From Rhodocyclaceae bacterium UBA2250 (GTDB lineage: Bacteria; Pseudomonadota; Gammaproteobacteria; Burkholderiales; Rhodocyclaceae), in NCBI GenBank assembly GCA_002347285.1, contig DDXW01000070.1:1-43927 (forward strand): 43,927 nt of DNA, in the 5' to 3' direction. Made by a program: the position numbers and the translations under genes. Every line of letters starts with the position of its first letter. The first letter of the stretch is position 1. Of the stretch, positions 33,591 through 42,573 are shown piece by piece. The notes below the pieces were generated by a model that was given only the letters and a program-made list of their open reading frames with translations, ran no database searches and had not been told where the DNA came from.

Positions 33591-34744
33591 CCCGCCTCGA
33601 CGCGGTCGCGGCCTCGTTCCTTGGCGCGGTAGAGCGCCGCGTCGGCGCGGTTGAGCAGGGCCTCGAGGTCCGCTGTGCCGCGCTGCAGCGCGGCGACGCC
33701 GAAGCTCGCGGTGCACTGGCAGCTGCGCTCGCCGAGCGGAACCGGCGTGCCGGCGATGGCCTGCCGGAAGCGCTCGGCGGCCTGCACCGCCTCCACCAGC
33801 CCGGTATCCGGCATCAGGATGACGAATTCCTCTCCGCCCCAGCGGCCGACCACATCGACGTGGCGCACCGTGGCGGACAGGACCCGCGCGCAGTGCCTCA
33901 GCACTTCATCGCCCGAATGATGGCCGAAGCCGTCGTTGATCGACTTGAAGTGATCGAGATCGGCCAGCACCAGCGCCAGCTGCGTGCCGTAGCGCAGGGC
34001 GCGCTGCACTTCGAGCCGGGCCGCCTCGTCGAAGGCGCGGCGGTTCGCCAGGCCGGTGAGCGCATCGGTGCGCGCCAAGGCCTCGGCCGCCTCCTTCTGC
34101 CGGTGCAGTTCCTGGCTGGCGGCGTCGAGCGAGGCCAGCACGCCGGAGGCGATCCGCAGCGACAGCCAGCCCGCCAGCAGCAGCCCGCACAGCATGATCG
34201 CGAGGGTGATCCGCAGCATTTCCCGCATGCGGTCAGCCAGCTCGGCGCGCGAGATCTCGACGACGAGATAGCCCGTCACTTCAGGCTGGAGCGTCTGAGC
34301 GGCGCCGTGCCAGTCGGTTTCCTCGCTGGCGATCGGCAGGATGGCCTGCTGGATCGGCATCTGGATCGTCACGAACTCGCCGCCGTTGGCCACCTGCAGG
34401 GTCGGCAGAAGCGGCAGCGCATGGTGCAAGGGCAGCGGTGCGCCGGAATGCACCAGCGTCCGCCCGTGACGATCCAGCACGCTCACCGCGACGATGGCGG
34501 CATCCCCCTGCCGCGCTCCCTCCGCGAGCATGGCCAAGGTCTCGCGGCTATCGCTGAACAGCGCGTACTCGGCGGCGGCGCCGAGCTGACGCGCGATCGC
34601 CTTGCCCCGCTCCAGGAAGCTTTTTTCCATGTCGCTTTGGTAGTGGCTCAGGAACACCATCCCGACCAGGACAACCATCAGCAGGGCCGGCAGCACCGCC
34701 CCGGCGAGCAGGCGGCCGCGGAAGCGTGACAGCGTCGGTCTCAT
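33587..34744 (-). CDS. Membrane diguanylate cyclase (GGDEF)
   Basis: Protein of 385 residues. Membrane helices at about 12-34 and 165-188 flank a periplasmic sensor of about 130 residues resembling CHASE8-type domains. A short coiled coil (LHRQKEAAEALART) leads into the GGDEF domain: DALTGLANRRAFDEA, DLDHFKSINDGFGH and the active-site GGEEF. RHVD, five residues before it, is an intact inhibitory I-site. It should make c-di-GMP under product inhibition. Its ATG shares one base with the stop of the binding-protein gene upstream. Confidence 0.92.
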   Translation of the reverse strand: MRPTLSRFRGRLLAGAVLPALLMVVLVGMVFLSHYQSDMEKSFLERGKAIARQLGAAAEYALFSDSRETLAMLAEGARQGDAAIVAVSVLDRHGRTLVHSGAPLPLHHALPLLPTLQVANGGEFVTIQMPIQQAILPIASEETDWHGAAQTLQPEVTGYLVVEISRAELADRMREMLRITLAIMLCGLLLAGWLSLRIASGVLASLDAASQELHRQKEAAEALARTDALTGLANRRAFDEAARLEVQRALRYGTQLALVLADLDHFKSINDGFGHHSGDEVLRHCARVLSATVRHVDVVGRWGGEEFVILMPDTGLVEAVQAAERFRQAIAGTPVPLGERSCQCTASFGVAALQRGTADLEALLNRADAALYRAKERGRDRVEAG

Positions 34745-35685
34745 CAGCGCCCCTCCTGACGGCGCAGGGATTCGACGATCGCGTTCGCATCGTCGATCTG
34801 CAGCCCGAGGGAGGCCGCCACCCTGGCGTTGAGGACGACCGAGAATTCGCGCGGCGCCTGCATGGCGGGCAGACCGCGGCCCGCCCGCCATTCGCGCACG
34901 ATCTCGGCGGCGCGGCGCGCCACCTGGGCGGGCGTCGAATAGAGGGCCAGCACGGCGCCGGCCTTCACGTAGGCGGGCGAGAAGGCCACCAGCGGCGTGC
35001 GGGCGCGATAGGTGGTCAGCAGGATGTTCTGCAGGGTGCCGCTGTTGTACACGGCCGGCTCGGGCAGGGCCAGCAGCACGTCCGCTTCTTCGAGCACGGT
35101 CTTCAGGGCGGGGTAAAGGTCGTCTGGCGCATTGGCGACGGGCGCCGACACCAGCTTGAGATCGCGCGCGTGCGCCTCCTTTTCCAGCGTCTTCAGCAAC
35201 GGTCTTGTCTGCGTTCCGGAGAGAACGCCGACATGGCGCCGATCCGGCAGCGCACGCTTGATGAGCGCCATCTGACGTCCCAGCGGCTGGTCGAGCACCA
35301 CCGCGGAAATCGGCCGCTGCACCACCGGTCCCGCCGCCATGCGCGCCTCGAACACCGCCTGGGGCAGGAGAGTCGCCAGCACCGGCACGCGCGCCCACCC
35401 CCCTCCTTTCTGCGCCAACCGGCCCAGCGCGCCATCGAACGCGGCCACGCCCACCGTGACGATCAGATCGGGCATGCCGTCCTGGCCGTCGAACAGCGCC
35501 TGCCACTTGCCCGTGCTGATTTCGGCACCGTCGGCCAGTTCGGCCTTGAACGCCGCCGCGGCCTCGGCGTAGGCGCCCTCCTCCTCGGCAACGGCCACCC
35601 AGACGCGCGGCGCCGCCGCCGCCTCTAATACCAAAGTCATAGCGGCGAGGCAGGCGAGGGCGAGGCGCAGGAGCGGGCGGAGCAT
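34744..35685 (-). CDS. Periplasmic ABC-type substrate-binding protein (orphan)
   Basis: Secreted protein of 313 residues. A signal peptide (ending LVLEAAAA) precedes a type I periplasmic-binding fold like PF04392: LIVTVGVAAFDGALG, PISAVVLDQPLGRQMALIKRALPD, then GTLQNILLTTYRARTPLVAFSPAYVKAGAVLALYS. No ABC permease or ATPase lies nearby. It is encoded between a TonB receptor and a membrane diguanylate cyclase, with gaps of two and minus one bases, so it may present a ligand to the cyclase's periplasmic domain. That role is inference. Confidence 0.82.
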   Translation of the reverse strand: MLRPLLRLALACLAAMTLVLEAAAAPRVWVAVAEEEGAYAEAAAAFKAELADGAEISTGKWQALFDGQDGMPDLIVTVGVAAFDGALGRLAQKGGGWARVPVLATLLPQAVFEARMAAGPVVQRPISAVVLDQPLGRQMALIKRALPDRRHVGVLSGTQTRPLLKTLEKEAHARDLKLVSAPVANAPDDLYPALKTVLEEADVLLALPEPAVYNSGTLQNILLTTYRARTPLVAFSPAYVKAGAVLALYSTPAQVARRAAEIVREWRAGRGLPAMQAPREFSVVLNARVAASLGLQIDDANAIVESLRRQEGR

Positions 35686-35687
35686 CG

Positions 35688-37673
35688 TCAGAACTCGAAG
35701 CGCAGGGAGGCGTAGGCGCGCCGTTCGGCGACGAACGCCTTGCTCGCGAAATGTTCGGGGTAACCGCCGTTGGCGGCCTGCGCGACGACAGCCGCCTCGG
35801 CCTTCGTGCTGCCGATGCGGAACGGCCACGCGAGCCGCACATCGATGCGGCGCCGGCTCGGCAGCACTTCGCTGTCTCCACCCCAGGTCATGGCGCCCAT
35901 TGTATGCAACATGAGACTCAAGTCGAGGCCATGCGGCAGCTTCTGGAACAGGGCGAGCATGGTCGCCCGCGTGGGCGGCTGGTGTTTCTCGCGTTGCCAC
36001 CATGGGCCATCCCAGTGCAAGCGCTGGAAGCTCTGGTTGAGCCAGACCTCGGTATCGATGAACGGCTTCCAGCGCAACTGGTACTCGGCACCGTGGGTGA
36101 CGAAGCCGGGTCGGTTGACGTAGTCGCCCGAATTCCAGGGCAGACCGAGAACCGGCGTCGCATTCGAATAGGTATCGCGGTCGACCCAGTTTTTCATGCG
36201 CTCGATGTAGGCTCGCACGTCGAGCGTCATGCGCCATTCCCGGAAATTGCCGAAGTAGCCGATTTCCTCGACACGCAGCCTCTCCGGCTTGACCTGGTTT
36301 CGCGCCACGATGAAAGGAATGGAGTCGCCGAACAGCGCCATGAGGCCAAAAGGACCGGCAAGGTCTTTCGGGTGGTAGCGCACATCGGCGAACATCTCGA
36401 ACAAGGTCGGCAGGCGCGTTGATTCGGACACCCCCGCCCGCAGCGTGTGGTCCGGCATCACGTGGAAATTGGCCATCAGGCGCGGCGAGAAATAGCTGCC
36501 CTTGGCGCTGTGCCGGCCCATGAAGCCGCCGGCATTGATCAGCCATTGCGGATGCGGGCGCCACTCGAGGTTGCCGAACAGGCGTTCCTCATGCACCGAC
36601 ACCGCATCCGGCCGGGCATACAAAGGCGCCGAGCGCGCCTCCTCGTGTTTGTAGCCAGCGCCCCAGACGGCGCGCAGCGTCGGCGTCAGGCCCATCTGAT
36701 GCTGAAGCTCGAGATTGATCCGGCGCCCTCTACCGTTGATGCTCAACGTTATGCTCGGATCGAGTCCGTACGGAAAGGCGTCGTCGAAGACCTCCTCATC
36801 ATAATTCGCGACGAGCTTGATCTCGTCGGATTCGGACAGCTGCCTGCGCCACTGGCTGTGAAGATAGACATCGCGCCAGCGGGTGGTCCGCAGGCTGTTG
36901 CCGGGATCCGCCGGAAAGCCATCACCGGTGGCCAGCTCGGTCACGCCCGCCGCCAGCATCAGTTCCTGGTCGATCGCCGGCCGCAAATCGCCGCGGAAAT
37001 GCAGCTGGCTGATGGTCTTGTCGTCGTGGGCGTTGCGATAGCCGCTGTCGCTGCGGCGTCCTGCCGAGAGACGAAAGCCCGCGGCATCGCCGCCCCAGCC
37101 GATGCGCGCCATGCCGTCGGCGATGCCGCCCGCGCCGCCGGCCACGGCAACTTCCGCGCCGCGCGTGTCCGTCGTGTGGCGCGTGATGATGTTGATGACG
37201 CCGAACATCGCGTTCGCGCCGTAGGCCGCCGAGTTGGAGCCGCGCAGCACCTCGATGCGCTCGATGTCTTCGAGCAGCACCCCCATCATGCCGCGATGCG
37301 TGTCGCCGAGGTAGTAGCCCGAATACACCGAACGGCCGTCGATGAGCACGAGGTTGCGCACGCCGAGATCGTCGAGCGGCGCATGATAGGCGGCCATCGG
37401 ATTGGCGCCGTTGAAGCCGCCCGCCAGATAGCCGGGCACCAGCCGCAGCACATCGGCCAGTTCGCGCGCGCCGGAGCGGCGGATGATGTCGCGATCGATC
37501 ACGGTGACCGCACCCGGCGTGTCGCTCAATGGCTGGGCAAGACGGCTCACCGTCAGGACGACGGGCAGCTCGCTGAAGTAATCCTGCTCCGACAGTTCGG
37601 CCGCCAGCCCGCCGCCTGACACAAGGACGCACAGCAGCCCGAACAGGCATCTCGCGGAAAAAATGCGCAGCAT
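35688..37673 (-). CDS. TonB-dependent outer-membrane receptor, signalling operon
   Basis: Receptor of 661 residues. The signal peptide (CLFGLLCVLVSGGGLAAE) is followed by a plug with LPVVLTVSRLAQPLSDTPGAVTVIDRD and GSNSAAYGANAMFGVINIIT. The barrel ends in a terminal aromatic (YASLRFEF). I chose the ATG at 37673; an upstream TTG at 37712 would add 13 polar residues. A promoter lies upstream at 37715-37743. It is the first gene of the receptor, binding protein and GGDEF operon. The ligand is unknown. Confidence 0.87.
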   Translation of the reverse strand: MLRIFSARCLFGLLCVLVSGGGLAAELSEQDYFSELPVVLTVSRLAQPLSDTPGAVTVIDRDIIRRSGARELADVLRLVPGYLAGGFNGANPMAAYHAPLDDLGVRNLVLIDGRSVYSGYYLGDTHRGMMGVLLEDIERIEVLRGSNSAAYGANAMFGVINIITRHTTDTRGAEVAVAGGAGGIADGMARIGWGGDAAGFRLSAGRRSDSGYRNAHDDKTISQLHFRGDLRPAIDQELMLAAGVTELATGDGFPADPGNSLRTTRWRDVYLHSQWRRQLSESDEIKLVANYDEEVFDDAFPYGLDPSITLSINGRGRRINLELQHQMGLTPTLRAVWGAGYKHEEARSAPLYARPDAVSVHEERLFGNLEWRPHPQWLINAGGFMGRHSAKGSYFSPRLMANFHVMPDHTLRAGVSESTRLPTLFEMFADVRYHPKDLAGPFGLMALFGDSIPFIVARNQVKPERLRVEEIGYFGNFREWRMTLDVRAYIERMKNWVDRDTYSNATPVLGLPWNSGDYVNRPGFVTHGAEYQLRWKPFIDTEVWLNQSFQRLHWDGPWWQREKHQPPTRATMLALFQKLPHGLDLSLMLHTMGAMTWGGDSEVLPSRRRIDVRLAWPFRIGSTKAEAAVVAQAANGGYPEHFASKAFVAERRAYASLRFEF

Positions 37674-37714
37674 TGAATTCTTGTTGTCTTGTCTGAAACT
37701 GCTCCCATCCAATC

Positions 37715-37743
37715 ATGATGGCATGCGCGCCAGACCCTGACAA
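37715..37743 (-). promoter_or_regulatory. Candidate promoter of the TonB receptor/GGDEF operon
   Basis: On the minus strand TTGTCA (37743-37738) and CATCAT (37720-37715) are 17 bases apart. The start near 37708 gives a leader of about 35 bases to the ATG at 37673. Confidence 0.45.
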
Positions 37744-37754
37744 CCCCCCTCTGG

Positions 37755-38660
37755 TCAGCCCGTCCGGCGCCCGCCGACCAAGGCGATCCCGGCGATCACC
37801 AGTGCCGCGCCGAGCAGTTGCGCGAGCGACAGCGGTTCGTCCAGCAGCAGGCCGGCGAAACCGATCGTCGCCAGCGGCCCGAGCATGCTGACCAGGGCGA
37901 CGCGCGCGCTGCCGAGGCGGCGGATCGCCGCCGATTGCGCGAACACCGGCAGGGCGGTGCACAACAGCCCCATCGCCAGCGCGTAGCCATAGACCGGCCA
38001 GGGCTGGACGAGTCGCGCAACCGGCTGGGTCGCGGCGAAATGCCCGAATACGGCAGCCGTCGAGATCAGCGTCGCCAGCGCGGCGAAGCGCGCCGTGCCG
38101 AGCCGCGCGATGAGCCGGGCGCTGCCGGTGAGATAGATCGCGTAGCAGAGCGCCGAGCCGAACACCAGGCCGCTGCCGAGCCAGATGGCCGCCGCATCGT
38201 CGGCGAGCTCGAGGTCATGCCAGAACGCCGCGCCGATGCCGATGTAGCAGAGCGCCAGCGCCGCCGCCTCACGGCGGGTGGCGAGCCGGCGCGTCAATGC
38301 CATGCCGAACAGCAGCGTCAGCGTCGGATAGGTGAACAGGATCAGGCGCTCGAGGCCGGCGGAGATGTGCTGGAGGCCGAGGAAATCGAACACGCTCGCG
38401 CCGTAGTAGCCGGCGAGCCCCATGAGGATCAGGCCGAGCCATTCGCGCGCCGAGAGCGCCGGCATGCCGCGCGATGCCCGCCAGCCGACCCAGAGGAAGA
38501 CGGGCAGGGCGAAGGCCATGCGCAGGGCCAGCAGGGTGATCGCATCGACGCCGTAGGGGTAGGCGAGCTTGACGAGGATCGCCTTGAAGGAGAAGCCGAA
38601 GGCGGCGAGGATGGCGAGCGCCATGCCCGCCCGGCCGGTGCTCTGGCTGCCGCCTGGCAT
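37755..38660 (-). CDS. EamA/DMT-family permease
   Basis: Inner-membrane protein of 301 residues with about ten helices in two EamA repeats. Typical features are the helix-1 AFGFSFKAILVKLAY and the second-repeat GSARVALVSMLGPLATIGFAGLLLDEPLSLAQLLGAALVIAGI, the classic DMT ending. The family exports metabolites or drugs; the substrate cannot be read. It begins six bases after the HerA-like ATPase gene on the same strand, so they may be cotranscribed. Confidence 0.87.
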   Translation of the reverse strand: MPGGSQSTGRAGMALAILAAFGFSFKAILVKLAYPYGVDAITLLALRMAFALPVFLWVGWRASRGMPALSAREWLGLILMGLAGYYGASVFDFLGLQHISAGLERLILFTYPTLTLLFGMALTRRLATRREAAALALCYIGIGAAFWHDLELADDAAAIWLGSGLVFGSALCYAIYLTGSARLIARLGTARFAALATLISTAAVFGHFAATQPVARLVQPWPVYGYALAMGLLCTALPVFAQSAAIRRLGSARVALVSMLGPLATIGFAGLLLDEPLSLAQLLGAALVIAGIALVGGRRTG

Positions 38661-38666
38661 CGGGGC

Positions 38667-40181
38667 CTAGCGCCGCTTGCCGAGGATCGAGCCGAGCACG
38701 CCGCGCATGATCTCGCGGCCGACCTGGTTGGCGATGGTGCGCGTCACGCTCTTCGCCGCGGCCTGCACCAGGCCGTCGGTCTGGCCGCCGCGCGGCCCGG
38801 TGCGGCCGAACAGCAGGTCGTTGAGGCCGCCGAGCATGCCGCCGCCGGCGCGCTCGGCGCCCGCCGCCCCGCCAGCGCCGAGTTTTGCCCCTTCCGCCTG
38901 CGCTGCCACGGTACGCGCCGCGAGCTTCTCGTAGGCCGACTCGCGATCGACCAGCTTCTCGTAGTGGCCGAACAGCAGCGAGGCACGGATCGCCTGCTGG
39001 CGCTCCTCCGGCGTCAGCGACCCGATGCGCGAGGCCGGCGGCAGCACGAAGGCACGCTCGACGACTTGCGGGCGCCCCCTCTCGTCGAGGAAGGACACCA
39101 GCGCCTCGCCGACGCCGAGCTCGGTGATGACGCTCGCGGCGTCGAAGGCCGGATTGGCGCGCATCGTTTCGGCCGCGGCCCTGACCGCCTTCTGGTCGCG
39201 CGGCGTGAAGGCGCGCAGCGCGTGCTGCACGCGGTTGCCGAGCTGGCCGAGCACCTTCTCGGGCACGTCGAGCGGATTCTGCGTGACGAAATAGACGCCG
39301 ACGCCCTTCGAACGGATCAGCCGCACCACCTGCTCCACCTTGTCGACCAGCGCTTCCGGCGCATCGTCGAACAGCAGGTGCGCTTCGTCGAAGAAGAACA
39401 CGAGCTTGGGCTTGTCGAGATCGCCGACTTCCGGCAGTTGCTCGAACAGCTCCGCCAGCAGCCAGAGCAGGAAGGTCGCGTAAAGCTTGGGCGAGTGCAT
39501 CAACTGGTCGGCTGCCAGGATGTTCACGACGCCCTTGCCGTCCTGGGCCTGCATCAGGTCGGCGATGTCGAGCATCGGCTCGCCGAAGAACCTGTCTCCG
39601 CCCTGTTCCTCGAGCGTCAGCAAACCGCGCTGTATCGCGCCGATCGAGGCCGCCGAGACGTTGCCGTACTGCGTCTTGAACTGCGCGGCGTTGTCGCCGA
39701 CGTGCTGCACCATCGCGCGCAGGTCCTTGAGGTCGAGCAGCAGCAGGCCGGCGTCGTCGGCGACACGGAAGACGATCGACAGCACGCCTTCCTGCGTTTC
39801 GTTGAGGCCGAGCAGGCGCGCCAGCAGCAGCGGCCCCATGTCGGACACCGTGGCGCGCACCGGATGTCCCGCGGCGCCGAAGACATCCCAGAACGCCACG
39901 GGGTACGCCTGCGGCCGCCAGTCGCCGACCCCGAGCATGTCAAGGCGCTTCTGCAGCTTCTCCGAGGCGGCGCCGGCCGCGCCGAGGCCGGACAGGTCGC
40001 CCTTGACGTCGGCCAGGAAGACCGGCACGCCGATCGCCGAGAACCGCTCGGTCATGACCTGCAGGGTCACGGTCTTGCCGGTGCCGGTGGCGCCGGTGAT
40101 CAGGCCGTGACGGTTGGCCAGGGGGGAAAGCAGGGACAGTTCGTTCTCGCCAGCCTTGGCAATCGGCAGGGGTCGGCTCAT
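38667..40181 (-). CDS. HerA/FtsK-like ATPase, DUF853 (YjgR family)
   Basis: Cytoplasmic P-loop ATPase of 504 residues. Walker A is GATGTGKTVT (residues about 31-40) and Walker B VFFFDEAHLLF; later family signatures are FVTQNPLDVPEKVLGQLGNRVQHALRAFTP and GGMLGGLNDLLFG near the end. YjgR relatives are HerA-type NTPases of unknown cellular role. A perfect copy of the 24-bp repeat is translated in the Ala/Gly-rich linker before that last motif (KLGAGGAAG), absent from the E. coli protein as I recall it. Confidence 0.88.
   Translation of the reverse strand: MSRPLPIAKAGENELSLLSPLANRHGLITGATGTGKTVTLQVMTERFSAIGVPVFLADVKGDLSGLGAAGAASEKLQKRLDMLGVGDWRPQAYPVAFWDVFGAAGHPVRATVSDMGPLLLARLLGLNETQEGVLSIVFRVADDAGLLLLDLKDLRAMVQHVGDNAAQFKTQYGNVSAASIGAIQRGLLTLEEQGGDRFFGEPMLDIADLMQAQDGKGVVNILAADQLMHSPKLYATFLLWLLAELFEQLPEVGDLDKPKLVFFFDEAHLLFDDAPEALVDKVEQVVRLIRSKGVGVYFVTQNPLDVPEKVLGQLGNRVQHALRAFTPRDQKAVRAAAETMRANPAFDAASVITELGVGEALVSFLDERGRPQVVERAFVLPPASRIGSLTPEERQQAIRASLLFGHYEKLVDRESAYEKLAARTVAAQAEGAKLGAGGAAGAERAGGGMLGGLNDLLFGRTGPRGGQTDGLVQAAAKSVTRTIANQVGREIMRGVLGSILGKRR
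38862..38885 (-). repeat. Dispersed 24-bp repeat, copy 7 (inside HerA-like gene)
   Basis: Minus-strand orientation, identical to the consensus over all 24 positions. It is translated in frame as part of an Ala/Gly linker near the C-terminus of the ATPase. Confidence 0.88.
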
Positions 40182-40384
40182 GGTCGTTTCCGGGAAAAAG
40201 TGAACGGCCTAGAAAGGATAACCCAGCTATAACGGCAAGAATGCAGAATCCTACAGGTGCCTTAAAACAACATGTTGGAAGACATAACTTAAAAAACACT
40301 TCAAATTGCCCCGCTATTTGTTTTAGGATGGCACCCAAACGATTCCCGACGGGACACTATCGCCATGGTTTACGCCCCCGCATC
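40182..40384. other. AT-rich intergenic region with a perfect palindrome
   Basis: About 200 bases between the divergent HerA-like and cyclase genes are noticeably lower in GC than their surroundings. They contain the perfect 10-base palindrome CAACATGTTG (40268-40277) and A-runs. This is presumably a double promoter region with a possible operator. Open frame continues upstream of the cyclase ATG through it, but the sequence does not look coding. Confidence 0.4.
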
Positions 40385-41725
40385 ATGAAGCCGACGCCGG
40401 ATAACCCAAATGCCCGGCTCGACGAGGTGCGGCGCCTCAAACAGGAGGGGCTCAGCATGACCCAGATCATCGACCGTCTGAACGGCACGGATGCGGCTGC
40501 GCCGGGGCGCACCAACAGCCCCGGCGTCTATCATCCGCCTTTGCACCTGACGCTCGATGAGATCGGCCATCCGGCCTACATGCTCAACCAGAACTTCGAA
40601 CTGGTGTGGATCAACCAGCCCGCGCAGCAGCGTTTCTTCGGCGGGCGCCTGGAACTGCCGCAGACCAGCGAGCAGCGCAACCTGTTCCGGCTGCTGCCGG
40701 TCGGGCGCGGCGAATGGGGCAGCCTGCTGAACTTCCACATCGGCATCGCCAAGTCGCGTCTCAGCCCGGACAGCTTCAGCAACCTGTGCCGCGGCCTCGA
40801 CCCGGTCACCTACGCCCGCCTGCAGGCCGCCTATCTCGAGGCCGACCCGCTGCCGCTGCAGCCCGTGGTCCAGTCGGCCGTGCTGCTGCCCGAGGCCGAC
40901 AACAGCGGCAAGGATCGCTTCCACAACACCTTCGCCTCCTTCTTCCGCGAGGGCATCTTCATCGTCATGGTGCCCGAGGCCGAGCCGGCCGACGAGATGC
41001 TGAGCCTGCTGGCGCGCCGCGACGAGGTGATCCGCGGCCTGCTCAGGAAGCGCCTGCCGGTGCTGACCGACCTGGCCGTGCTGGTCGCCGACCTGCAGGG
41101 CTCGGTGAAGATCTGCTCCGAACTGCCGCCGGAGGAGTATTTCGAGCTCATCAACGAGATCTGGCGCGTGCTGGCGCCCACCTTTCGCAAGTTCCGCGGC
41201 ACCTATGGCAAGCACGTCGGCGACGGCCTGGTCTATTACTTCTTCCCGCAGCCCGACAGCAACTACCTCGCCAACGCGCTCGGCTGCGCGATGGAGATCC
41301 GCCAGGAGATCCAGCGCCTGTCGAAGGCCTGGCAGATCCGCAAGCAGTGGTTCAACGAGCTTTACCTCAACACCGGCATCACCGAGGGCCAGGAATGGCT
41401 CGGCACCTACCAGTCGCCGACCAGCGTCGAATTCGTCGTGCTCGGCGACACGATCAACCAGGCCGCACGCGTCTCGGATTTCGCGCGCCACGGCAGCATC
41501 TGGGTGACCAAGAGCCTGATCAGCAAGCTGCCGGTGGAGGAGCGCTCACGCGTCGTCTTCGGCGTCCGCCGCAAGGCGCCGGAAGGGCGCGAGGTCTTCG
41601 TCGCCTCGAGCTTCTCGCAGGTCGCCACGCTGCTCGAGCAGGAGGGCGCGCGCATGGAGAAGCTGCGCGACATCGCCACCCTGCCGATCACCGAGGTCAT
41701 CGAGCTCAAGCCGCCGCACGCATAG
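40385..41725 (+). CDS. Class III adenylate/guanylate cyclase with PAS-like sensor domain
   Basis: Cytoplasmic protein of 446 residues. An N-terminal helix-turn-helix-like segment (LDEVRRLKQEGLSMTQIIDRLN) is followed by a PAS-like region (about 55-200; GHPAYMLNQNFELVWINQPAQQRFFG) and the class III catalytic domain from about 235. Metal aspartates are in VADLQGS and KHVGDG; GDTINQAARVSDFA carries the substrate Asp plus the transition-state Asn and Arg. It should make cAMP or cGMP. In-frame ATG at 40328 is an alternative start. No effector is adjacent, but a cNMP-binding SulP transporter lies 17 kb away. Confidence 0.86.
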   Translation: MKPTPDNPNARLDEVRRLKQEGLSMTQIIDRLNGTDAAAPGRTNSPGVYHPPLHLTLDEIGHPAYMLNQNFELVWINQPAQQRFFGGRLELPQTSEQRNLFRLLPVGRGEWGSLLNFHIGIAKSRLSPDSFSNLCRGLDPVTYARLQAAYLEADPLPLQPVVQSAVLLPEADNSGKDRFHNTFASFFREGIFIVMVPEAEPADEMLSLLARRDEVIRGLLRKRLPVLTDLAVLVADLQGSVKICSELPPEEYFELINEIWRVLAPTFRKFRGTYGKHVGDGLVYYFFPQPDSNYLANALGCAMEIRQEIQRLSKAWQIRKQWFNELYLNTGITEGQEWLGTYQSPTSVEFVVLGDTINQAARVSDFARHGSIWVTKSLISKLPVEERSRVVFGVRRKAPEGREVFVASSFSQVATLLEQEGARMEKLRDIATLPITEVIELKPPHA

Positions 41726-41753
41726 CCCGCCGCGCGACGATCCGCGGCTGCCG

Positions 41754-41798
41754 TAGAATGGCGGCCGGCCGACCGGCTCCCCTCCCGCGGAGCCGGTC
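41754..41798 (+). promoter_or_regulatory. Candidate -10 box and 5' leader hairpin upstream of yebC
   Basis: TAGAAT (41754-41759) could start transcripts near 41766. These would open with a perfect 10-bp hairpin, GACCGGCTCC (41771-41780) with GGAGCCGGTC (41789-41798), loop CCTCCCGC. A run of six T follows only 17 bases later, so it is not a standard terminator; it may stabilise the leader. Confidence 0.45.
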
Positions 41799-41837
41799 GT
41801 GCATTCCAAACCACCTTTTTTCAGGATCGGAACACTC

Positions 41838-42566
41838 ATGGCCGGACATTCCAAATGGGCCAACATCCAGCACCGTAAAGGCCGCCAGGACGAGAAGCGC
41901 GGCGCGGCCTTCTCGCGCGTCGCCAAGGAAATCACCGTCGCCGCCAAGATGGGCGGCGGCGATGCCAACTTCAACCCGCGCCTGCGCCTCGCCGTCGACA
42001 AGGCCAAGGCCGTCAACATGCCGAAGGACAAGATCGAGAACGCGGTCAAGAAGGGCACCGGCGAACTCGAGGGCGTCGATTACGTCGAGATCCGCTATGA
42101 AGGCTACGGCATCGGCGGCGCGGCGGTGATGGTCGACTGCCTGACCGACAACAAGACGCGCACCGTCGCCGACGTGCGCCATGCCTTCAACAAGTACGGC
42201 GGCAACATGGGCACCGACGGCTGCGTCGCCTTCATGTTCAAGCACTGCGGCCAGCTGGTGTTCGCGCCCGGCACCGACGAGGCGCAGCTGATGGATGCCG
42301 CGATCGAGGCCGGCGCCGAGGACGTGACGACCGACGACGACGGCTCGATCGAGATCGTCACCGGTCCCGGCGATTTTCTCGCCGTCAAGGAGGCGCTCGA
42401 GAACGCCGGCTTCAAGGCCGAATACGCCGAGGTGACGATGAAGCCGCTCAACGAGACCGAACTCGCCGGCGAGGACGCCGCGAAGATGCAGAAGCTGCTC
42501 GACGCGCTTGACAACCTCGATGACGTGCAAGAGGTCTACACGACCGCAGTGATGGACGAGGAATGA
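41838..42566 (+). CDS. yebC: YebC/PmpR-family protein (TACO1-like)
   Basis: Protein of 242 residues with the diagnostic start MAGHSKWANIQHRKGRQD. Other family segments are KMGGGDANFNPRLR, YEGYGIGGAAVMVDCLTDNKTRT and GCVAFMFK. Members act as transcription regulators or as ribosome-associated translation factors that relieve stalling, and they usually lie near ruvC; here ruvC is absent. The ATG at 41838 is preceded by AGGATCGGA. The next gene begins 38 bases downstream, with repeat copy 8 in the gap. Confidence 0.95.
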   Translation: MAGHSKWANIQHRKGRQDEKRGAAFSRVAKEITVAAKMGGGDANFNPRLRLAVDKAKAVNMPKDKIENAVKKGTGELEGVDYVEIRYEGYGIGGAAVMVDCLTDNKTRTVADVRHAFNKYGGNMGTDGCVAFMFKHCGQLVFAPGTDEAQLMDAAIEAGAEDVTTDDDGSIEIVTGPGDFLAVKEALENAGFKAEYAEVTMKPLNETELAGEDAAKMQKLLDALDNLDDVQEVYTTAVMDEE

Positions 42567-42573
42567 GCGGGGG

